Shown in pieces: positions 1 to 4,357 of a stretch of 5,730 nucleotides of DNA. A model generated the notes under the pieces. It saw only the letters and a list, made by a program, of their open reading frames with translations. It made no database searches and was not told the origin of the DNA. Within the stretch, counting starts at the first letter, position 1. Each line of letters starts with the position of its first letter. The translations under genes were made by a program, and so were the position numbers. Source of the stretch: JAJPXI01 sp045595705 (GTDB lineage: Bacteria > Bacillota > Clostridia > Oscillospirales > Oscillospiraceae); the NCBI GenBank assembly GCA_045595705.1, contig JAZOBA010000099.1:1-5730 (forward strand), given 5' to 3'.

Positions 1-1590
1 ATCGATGACGGCAAATTCCCGCTCCTCCTTATAAGAGAAGCGCAGTTTCTTTTCCCGGGGGCGCTCGGCGGCGGCAGCCTTGGGCTTTTCCGCCTTGCCC
101 GGAGTCTCCTCCTCCCTGCGCTTGGCCGCCCAGTCGCTCCAGTTTCCGGTGTAGCGGACCACCTGTCCGTCTCCCCGCACCTCCAGAACGGTGTCGGCCA
201 GTTTGTCCAGAAAGAATCGGTCATGGGACACCGTCAGAATGGGGCCGGGGAAGCTTTGCAGATAATCCTCCAGAATGGACAGGGTCATAATATCCAGATC
301 GTTGGTTGGCTCGTCCAGCAGCAGCACGTTGGGAGCCTCCATCAGCACTGACAGCAGGTACAGTCTGCGCCGCTCACCGCCCGACAGGCGGCCGATGGGC
401 ATGCCCTGCAGCTCGGAGGGGAACAGAAAGCGCTCCATCATCTGATTGGCCGTGAAGGTCCCCTCGTCGGTTTTGACCTCGTCGGCGATGTTATGGATAA
501 AATCGTAGACCCGCTGATTCAGATCCAGTTCCCGGCCCTCCTGGGAGAAATGGCCGATTTTCACCGTGGTACCCATGTCCACATGGCCCCGGTCCGGCTG
601 CAGTTCCCCGGCGATCATGTGCAGCAGGGTGGACTTGCCCGCGCCGTTTTTACCCACGATGCCGATGCGGTCATCCCGCAGCAGATTGTAGGAAAAGTCC
701 TCGATGACGGTATGCTCCCCAAAGGACTTGCCGATGGCGTTCAGTTCAATGATCTTCTTGCCCAGACGGCTGGCCGCCGCCGCCATCTGAACCGTGTCGT
801 CGGTGTCGGGAGCCTCCTGATTGAGCAGGGTTTCATACCGCTCGATGCGGTCCTTGGACTTGGTTCTGCGGGCCTGACAACCCCGCATGATCCACTCCCG
901 CTCCACCCGGAGGATGGACTGGCGCTTGCGCTCGCTGGCCTGAGCCATTTCGGCACGCTGGGCCTTGAGTTCCAGATACTTGGAGTAATTGGCCTCGTAG
1001 TGATACAGCACGCCCCGGGACAGTTCGGTGATGTGGTTGACCACACGCTCCAGAAAATAGCGGTCGTGGGTCACCATGACCAGACCGCCTTTGAAGCGGC
1101 GCAGCCAGTCCTCCAGCCATGCCACCATTTCGCTGTCCAGATGGTTGGTGGGCTCGTCCAGCACCAGAATGTCGGCCGGATGCACCAGTGCCGCCACCAG
1201 CGCCACACGCTTGCGCTGACCGCCGGACAGGGTACCCACCTTCCGGTCAAAATCGGTCAGACCCAGACGGGTCAGCATGGACTTGGCCTCGTACTCGTTC
1301 AGATCACGGAATTCCGCCGGGAAGTGCAGAAAGACCTGCTCCAGCACGGTGGCACTGTCCTCCATGACCGGATTCTGAGACAGGTAGCTGACCTGCACAT
1401 TGGGATTGCGGGAGACCCGGCCGGCATCCGGCTCGGCCACCCCGGCCAGCACCTTCAGAAAGGTGGACTTTCCGGTGCCGTTGATGCCGATGATGCCCGT
1501 CTTGTCCCCCTCATTCAAATAAAAATTCACGTCCTGCAGCAGCTGCCGCGTGCCGTAATTGATGGAAAGATGTTCCGCAGATAATAACAT
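1..1590 (-). CDS. uup: ABC-F family ATPase, Uup type (C-terminus cut by window edge)
   Basis: This is a soluble ATPase with two ABC domains in one chain and no membrane segments, the ABC-F layout. Known members act on the ribosome (translation factors or antibiotic-resistance proteins); Uup is also linked to ribosome assembly and DNA transactions. The 530 visible residues show Walker A GINGTGKST (35-43), signature LSGGQ (121-125), Walker B with DEPTNHLD (145-152) and switch His175. A charged linker follows (about 200-275) with CQARRTKSKDRIERYETL, which resembles Uup. The second cassette has GKNGAGKST (313-321), LSGGE (402-406), DEPTNDLD (426-433) and His456. Both sites look catalytically intact. 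An Ala/Lys/Glu-rich stretch (about 490-515) and KKLRFSYKEEREF begin the usual C-terminal coiled coil, cut at the left edge; roughly 100 residues should be missing. The ATG at 1590 is supported by the standard N-terminus MLLSAEHLSINYG and by GGAGG at 1595-1599, only 4 nt away. The family is near certain; the Uup subtype is likely, and a resistance role is not indicated. Confidence 0.93.
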   Translation of the reverse strand, partial: MLLSAEHLSINYGTRQLLQDVNFYLNEGDKTGIIGINGTGKSTFLKVLAGVAEPDAGRVSRNPNVQVSYLSQNPVMEDSATVLEQVFLHFPAEFRDLNEYEAKSMLTRLGLTDFDRKVGTLSGGQRKRVALVAALVHPADILVLDEPTNHLDSEMVAWLEDWLRRFKGGLVMVTHDRYFLERVVNHITELSRGVLYHYEANYSKYLELKAQRAEMAQASERKRQSILRVEREWIMRGCQARRTKSKDRIERYETLLNQEAPDTDDTVQMAAAASRLGKKIIELNAIGKSFGEHTVIEDFSYNLLRDDRIGIVGKNGAGKSTLLHMIAGELQPDRGHVDMGTTVKIGHFSQEGRELDLNQRVYDFIHNIADEVKTDEGTFTANQMMERFLFPSELQGMPIGRLSGGERRRLYLLSVLMEAPNVLLLDEPTNDLDIMTLSILEDYLQSFPGPILTVSHDRFFLDKLADTVLEVRGDGQVVRYTGNWSDWAAKRREEETPGKAEKPKAAAAERPREKKLRFSYKEEREFAVID

Positions 1591-1624
1591 AGGTCCTCCG
1601 ATGCCGCCCGGCCGGTTTTTCTTT

Positions 1625-1653
1625 ATTCTACCACGAAATATGCCCCTTGCCAA
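1625..1653 (-). promoter_or_regulatory. Promoter of the ABC-F gene
   Basis: On the minus strand a -35 box TTGGCA (1648-1653) and a -10 box TAGAAT (1625-1630) are separated by exactly 17 bp. Each matches the sigma-70/SigA consensus at five of six positions. The predicted leader to the ATG at 1590 is about 30 nt. Its -35 box lies 6 bp from that of the divergent acetyltransferase promoter. This is read from sequence only. Confidence 0.75.
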
Positions 1654-1659
1654 TCCATC

Positions 1660-1688
1660 TTGCCAAACCCCGGCAAACCCTGTATACT
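1660..1688 (+). promoter_or_regulatory. Promoter of the N-acetyltransferase gene
   Basis: The -35 box TTGCCA (1660-1665) and -10 box TATACT (1683-1688) are separated by 17 bp, and each matches consensus at five of six positions. The start codon at 1727 would lie about 30 nt downstream of transcription start, with the ribosome binding site AGGAGG at 1712-1717. A direct repeat CTTGCCAA (1646-1653 and 1659-1666, 13 bp apart) underlies both this -35 box and the divergent one. Confidence 0.75.
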
Positions 1689-1726
1689 AACGGCAGTCAA
1701 TTATCCTTTTTAGGAGGAAACGGCAT

Positions 1727-2515
1727 ATGTTTGAAGCCCTGTATGAAAAGCTGACCGACGCTGACCGCGCCCTTTATCTGGAGCGCATCGGTCTGGCCGG
1801 TCTGGAGCCCAAGGGTGATCTGGACACCCTCAACCGCATCCTGTATGCCCATGTGCAAACCGTCCCCTTTGAAAATCTGGACGCATGGGCCGCCGGACTC
1901 TGCCCCAGTTTGGCCGTGCGCGATTTGTACAACAAGGTGGTCCTGCAGCGCCGGGGCGGCTGGTGCCACGAGCTCAACGGCCTGCTGCTGGCCTTTCTGG
2001 ACTGCCTTGGCTATTCGGTCTATCCCGTTCTGGCCCGCGTGACCGCCGGACTGGACTTCACCGCACCCGTGGGACACCGGGCCGTCATCTGCGTGCTGGA
2101 GGGTAAAAAGTATTACTGCGATGTTGGCTTTGGTGATCTGGCCTTCCAGAACGCCATCCCCTTTGACGGTACCCCCTCGGCCTTTGGTTTCCACATGGAG
2201 AAAAACGGCGACTGGTACGAGATCTGGCGCGGCGGCGAGCGCCCCATGAAGATCATCACCTTCCCCGATCTCGCCATGGAGCCGGTGGACTACCTCCACG
2301 CCAACTTTGCCTCGGCCATGAACCCCTTTGAGCCCTTCCGCAGCAGCCTGTACGTCTCCATCATGAAGGGCGCTCAGCGTGTTCTGCTGCAGGGCGACAC
2401 CCTGACCGTTCAGACCGACGGCCCCAAGAGGGTTGTGGCCGAACATTTGGAAGGCGAACGGCTGACCGCCGCCCTGAAGGAGCACTTCGGCATCGAATAC
2501 CAAATCCTGTCCTGA
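1727..2515 (+). CDS. nat: Arylamine N-acetyltransferase (NAT)
   Basis: This enzyme family transfers acetyl from acetyl-CoA through a cysteine thioester to aromatic amines, hydrazines or arylhydroxylamines in the cytosol. The 262-residue product is slightly shorter than common NATs (about 270-290). It carries the family hallmarks in order: VPFENLD (46-52), RRGGWCHELNG (75-85) with catalytic Cys80, VGHRAV (115-120) with His117, and YYCDVGFGD (129-137) with Asp132. The Cys-His-Asp triad is therefore intact. The C-terminal half (about 185-262) fits the NAT beta-barrel and lid region; the FEPFRSSLYVSIM segment (201-213) sits where the family has its F..S..V.... strand. The ATG at 1727 is preceded by AGGAGG (1712-1717) at 9 nt, and the N-terminus MFEALYEKLTDADRALYLERIGL is the usual NAT opening helix. 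The gene is monocistronic by its own promoter and a weak terminator. The true substrate cannot be read from sequence; homologues in other pathways acylate amide precursors. Confidence 0.93.
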   Translation: MFEALYEKLTDADRALYLERIGLAGLEPKGDLDTLNRILYAHVQTVPFENLDAWAAGLCPSLAVRDLYNKVVLQRRGGWCHELNGLLLAFLDCLGYSVYPVLARVTAGLDFTAPVGHRAVICVLEGKKYYCDVGFGDLAFQNAIPFDGTPSAFGFHMEKNGDWYEIWRGGERPMKIITFPDLAMEPVDYLHANFASAMNPFEPFRSSLYVSIMKGAQRVLLQGDTLTVQTDGPKRVVAEHLEGERLTAALKEHFGIEYQILS

Positions 2516-2525
2516 CCGTCCCCCG

Positions 2526-2544
2526 GCCGATGCGGCGTCTTTTT
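2526..2544 (+). terminator. Weak candidate terminator after the NAT gene
   Basis: A four-pair GC stem, GCCG (2526-2529) and CGGC (2533-2536), closes a 3-nt ATG loop. It is followed by GTC and then five T residues (2540-2544), 11 nt after the NAT stop codon. The stem is short and lacks further pairing outwards, so efficiency is doubtful. The position and T-run are what favour it. Confidence 0.4.
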
Positions 2545-2547
2545 ATG

Positions 2548-2563
2548 TTTTCTGAACAGAAAA
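2548..2563. repeat. 16-bp palindrome upstream of the carboxyltransferase gene
   Basis: TTTTCTG (2548-2554), then AA, then CAGAAAA (2557-2563) is a perfect 7-bp inverted repeat. A 2-nt centre is poor for an RNA loop, so a DNA site for a dimeric regulator is the more natural reading. It lies about 65 bp upstream of the -35 box of the downstream promoter. No known operator was recognised; the spacing does not fit LexA boxes. Confidence 0.35.
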
Positions 2564-2628
2564 TCACTCCGCCCCGCTTTCATTTGTCAGAAATACTGCA
2601 AAAGATTTTCAAAAAGACGGCGCAATGC

Positions 2629-2657
2629 TTGCATCTCCCCTCGGGGAATGGTATACT
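2629..2657 (+). promoter_or_regulatory. Extended -10 promoter of the carboxyltransferase gene
   Basis: The -10 box TATACT (2652-2657) is preceded by TGG (2649-2651), an extended -10 TGn motif, which compensates for a weak -35 TTGCAT (2629-2634) at 17 bp. A CCCC-TC-GGGG palindrome (2637-2646) fills the spacer. Transcription would begin near 2664, giving a leader of about 75 nt. Confidence 0.7.
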
Positions 2658-2697
2658 CTTTTTAATACGCACCACTATTTTAATATTTTCCAAACAG

Positions 2698-2733
2698 TTG
2701 CCTGCGGGTCTGGGCCCGGGGGCAAGGAGGAGG
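2698..2733 (+). promoter_or_regulatory. Leader hairpin abutting the ribosome binding site
   Basis: TTGCC (2698-2702) pairs with GGCAA (2721-2725) and CGGG (2705-2708) with CCCG (2715-2718), around a TCTGGG loop, with a 2x2 internal mismatch (TG/GG). The 3' arm ends directly against the Shine-Dalgarno stretch GGAGGAGG (2726-2733). The stem may therefore stack on or limit ribosome access, or protect the 5' end. It has no T-run, so it is not a terminator. No riboswitch class was recognised. Confidence 0.45.
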
Positions 2734-2738
2734 CAATT

Positions 2739-4097
2739 ATGGAATTTCTGACCAACAAACCCCTGCTGATCACCGACACCATCCTGCGTGACGCTCACCA
2801 GTCTCAGGCCGCCACCCGTATGCGCGTGGAGGATATGCTCCCTGCCTGCGAGATTCTGGACTCCATCGGCTACTACTCTCTGGAGTGCTGGGGCGGCGCC
2901 ACCTTTGACAGCTGCATGCGTTTCCTGAACGAAGATCCCTGGGAGCGTCTGCGCAAGCTGAAGGCCGCTCTGCCCAACACCAAGCTGCAGATGCTCTTCC
3001 GTGGCCAGAACATTCTGGGCTACAAGCACTATGCCGACGACGTGGTGGACGCTTTCTGCCGCAAGTCCATCGAAAACGGCATTGACATCATCCGTATTTT
3101 CGACGCTCTGAACGACGTTCGCAACCTGGAGCAGGCCATCAAGTCCACCAAGAAGTACGGCGGCATGGTGGAAGGCACCCTGTCCTACACCTCTTCTCCC
3201 GTCCACACCGAGGAGTACTTCGTCAAGGTGGCCAAGGAGCTGGAGCAGATGGGCGCTGACGTTATCTGCATCAAGGACATGGCCAACCTGCTGCTGCCCA
3301 TGGACGCTTACAAGCTGGTCAAGAAGCTGAAGGAAACCGTGTCCGTGCCCATCCACCTGCACACCCACAACACCACCGGCACCGGCGACATGGTCTATCT
3401 GATGGCCGCTCTGGCCGGCGTGGACATCGTGGACACCGCTCTGTCCCCCATGGCCAACGGCACTTCTCAGCCCGCTACCGAGTCTCTGGTTGCCACTTTG
3501 AAGGGCACCGTGCGCGACACCGGTCTGGACCTGAACAAGATGACCGAGGCTGCCGCCCACTTCCGCGGCGTGGCTCAGGGTCTGAAGGAGCAGGGCTCTC
3601 TGGACCCCAAGGTGCTCAACGTGGACACCAACACCCTGCTGTATCAGGTTCCCGGCGGCATGCTGTCCAACCTGCTGTCCCAGCTCAAGCAGGCCGGCAT
3701 GGAAGACAGCCTGTACGAGGTGCTGGCTGAAGTGCCCCGCGTGCGCGAGGACTTCGGTTATCCTCCTCTGGTCACCCCCACCAGCCAGATCGTCGGCACA
3801 CAGGCCGTTATGAACGTGCTGTACGGCGAGCGTTATCTGATCTTCACCAAGGAGTCCGAGGGTCTGCTGCGCGGCGAGTACGGCCAGCTGCCCGCTCCCG
3901 TCAACGAGGAAGTCCGTTCTCTGGCCGGCATCCAGCCTGAAGACGTCATCACCTGCCGTCCCGCCGACCTGCTGGAGCCCGAGCTGCCCAAGTACGCCGA
4001 GGAGTACAAGGACGTGGCCAAGAGCGAGGAAGACGTTCTGTCTCTGGCTCTGTTCCCCCAGGTTGCTGCCGACTTCATCGCCCAGCGCGACGCTTAA
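2739..4097 (+). CDS. oadA: Biotin-dependent carboxyltransferase subunit (oxaloacetate decarboxylase alpha / pyruvate carboxylase subunit B type), no biotinyl domain
   Basis: This subunit moves a carboxyl group between a keto acid (oxaloacetate/pyruvate) and biotin on a carrier protein. The 452-residue product has DTILRDAHQS (13-22) with metal ligand Asp13, LFRGQNILGY (86-95), CIKDMANLL (177-185) with Lys179 as the expected carboxylated metal ligand, and HLHTHNTTG (206-214) with His208 and His210 as metal ligands. DTALSPMANGTSQP (232-245) and LVTPTSQIVGTQAV (344-357) follow, then the conserved PYC_OADA-type region to about 440. The chain ends at QRDA without the roughly 100-130-residue linker plus biotinyl domain (MKM motif) of full-length OadA (about 590 residues), so biotin must sit on a separate protein. 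No such gene, nor oadB/oadG, is in the window. An upstream in-frame ATG (2625) is rejected because it precedes the promoter's -10 box; ATG 2739 has AAGGAGGAGG (2724-2733) 5 nt away and fits the family N-terminus. GCT, TCT and CGT codons are commoner than in its neighbours, suggesting high expression. Exact partner (Na+ pump, transcarboxylase or carboxylase) is undecided. Confidence 0.92.
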   Translation: MEFLTNKPLLITDTILRDAHQSQAATRMRVEDMLPACEILDSIGYYSLECWGGATFDSCMRFLNEDPWERLRKLKAALPNTKLQMLFRGQNILGYKHYADDVVDAFCRKSIENGIDIIRIFDALNDVRNLEQAIKSTKKYGGMVEGTLSYTSSPVHTEEYFVKVAKELEQMGADVICIKDMANLLLPMDAYKLVKKLKETVSVPIHLHTHNTTGTGDMVYLMAALAGVDIVDTALSPMANGTSQPATESLVATLKGTVRDTGLDLNKMTEAAAHFRGVAQGLKEQGSLDPKVLNVDTNTLLYQVPGGMLSNLLSQLKQAGMEDSLYEVLAEVPRVREDFGYPPLVTPTSQIVGTQAVMNVLYGERYLIFTKESEGLLRGEYGQLPAPVNEEVRSLAGIQPEDVITCRPADLLEPELPKYAEEYKDVAKSEEDVLSLALFPQVAADFIAQRDA

Positions 4098-4112
4098 TCC
4101 AGCAAAACCCCC

Positions 4113-4151
4113 CGCCCGCTGTCCAGTTCCGCACAGCCGGCGTCTTCTTTT
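4113..4151 (+). terminator. Intrinsic terminator of the carboxyltransferase gene
   Basis: CGCC (4113-4116) and GCTGT (4118-4122) pair with ACAGC (4133-4137) and GGCG (4139-4142), interrupted by one C/C mismatch and closed by a 10-nt loop. TCTTCTTTT follows (4143-4151). It begins 15 nt after the stop codon, the expected place, and separates this transcript from the asnS promoter. Confidence 0.8.
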
Positions 4152-4163
4152 GCACTTTCCCCC

Positions 4164-4191
4164 TTGTAAAATTATTATTTTTCGCTATAAT
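4164..4191 (+). promoter_or_regulatory. Promoter upstream of asnS
   Basis: A consensus -10 TATAAT (4186-4191) lies 16 bp after TTGTAA (4164-4169), in A/T-rich DNA immediately after the preceding terminator. Transcription should start near 4198, giving an unusually long leader of about 160 nt to the asnS ATG. The -10 box is itself the outer edge of a perfect 27-bp inverted repeat. No comparably good promoter is visible between 4248 and 4357. Confidence 0.72.
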
Positions 4192-4212
4192 AATCGCAAG
4201 GCGATTATTATA
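4186..4212. repeat. Inverted repeat 1: operator-like palindrome over -10 and start
   Basis: TATAATAATCGC (4186-4197) and GCGATTATTATA (4201-4212) are perfect 12-bp reverse complements around AAG. The repeat covers the -10 box and predicted start site. The left arm would not be in RNA made from this promoter, so it is best read as a DNA site (repressor operator). It could fold as RNA only in read-through transcripts. A further copy of ATTATTAT lies in the promoter spacer (4171-4178). Confidence 0.65.
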
Positions 4213-4213
4213 T

Positions 4214-4247
4214 GCGCATTTGCGCACTTTGTGCGCAAGCGCTTTTT
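4214..4247 (+). terminator. Inverted repeat 2: terminator-like hairpin in the asnS leader
   Basis: TTGCGCAC (4220-4227) and GTGCGCAA (4231-4238) form a perfect 8-bp stem with a TTT loop. It is extended by GCGC (4214-4217) with GCGC (4239-4242) across a 2-nt AT bulge. Five T residues follow (4243-4247). It has the form of an intrinsic terminator and would stop RNA about 50 nt after the predicted start. It is therefore an attenuator of asnS, the end of a very short RNA, or a backup terminator for the upstream gene. The self-complementary word TGCGCA occurs three times (4213, 4221, 4232), allowing alternative pairings. Confidence 0.65.
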
Positions 4248-4253
4248 ACTTTA

Positions 4254-4282
4254 GGCCATGCCGTGACACACGGCATGTGGCC
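4254..4282 (+). repeat. Inverted repeat 3: hairpin in the asnS leader
   Basis: CATGCCGTG (4257-4265) and CACGGCATG (4269-4277) are perfect 9-bp reverse complements around ACA. GGC (4254-4256) and GCC (4280-4282) extend the stem by three pairs across a 2-nt bulge. There is no T-run, so it is not a terminator. Function is unknown. Confidence 0.65.
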
Positions 4283-4315
4283 ATATTTCATCATGATAAA
4301 ATCATGATGAAATAT
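4283..4315 (+). repeat. Inverted repeat 4: long perfect hairpin in the asnS leader
   Basis: ATATTTCATCATGAT (4283-4297) and ATCATGATGAAATAT (4301-4315) are perfect 15-bp reverse complements around AAA. It starts one base after the end of the previous hairpin and ends about 27 nt before the asnS ribosome binding site. Within it the self-palindromic word ATCATGAT occurs twice (4290 and 4301), 11 bp apart, about one helical turn, which would also suit side-by-side protein binding on DNA. Confidence 0.7.
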
Positions 4316-4357
4316 ATAAATGAATGAACTCAAATTGTTGTGAGAGGAAGTATCCCT

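Noticed and set aside
493..1584. 363-codon plus-strand frame opposite the ABC-F gene
   Set aside because: The minus strand encodes both ABC cassettes with every motif; the plus frame is a shadow.
1608..1620. CCGGCCGG followed by TTTTT as a plus-strand terminator
   Set aside because: The palindrome leaves no loop, and nothing is transcribed into it on the plus strand; it lies in the ABC-F leader on the other strand.
1697..2503. 268-codon minus-strand frame opposite the N-acetyltransferase
   Set aside because: Shadow frame; the plus strand encodes the complete NAT triad and has its own promoter and ribosome binding site.
2625..2738. N-terminal extension of the carboxyltransferase from the upstream in-frame ATG at 2625
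   Set aside because: It would place the start before the -10 box and encode 38 residues unlike the family; the ATG at 2739 has a strong ribosome binding site.
2580..3560. 326-codon minus-strand frame opposite the carboxyltransferase
   Set aside because: Antisense shadow of a conserved gene, low-complexity Gly/Val/His/Gln product, no recognisable domain; its start lies inside the real gene.
4212..4307. 31-residue leader peptide (starting MRICALCAQ) in the asnS leader, as in attenuation by translation
   Set aside because: It runs through the hairpins but contains no asparagine codon and has only a poor AAGG upstream, almost at the predicted transcript start. The even shorter frames at 4307 and 4320 contain one Asn codon each but have no ribosome binding site.
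4198..4357. T-box riboswitch for tRNA-Asn
   Set aside because: The leader is too short, and the conserved T-box antiterminator sequence (AGGGTGGNACCGCG) is absent. TGGC at 4278-4281 alone is not evidence, and the terminator-like stem comes first, not last.
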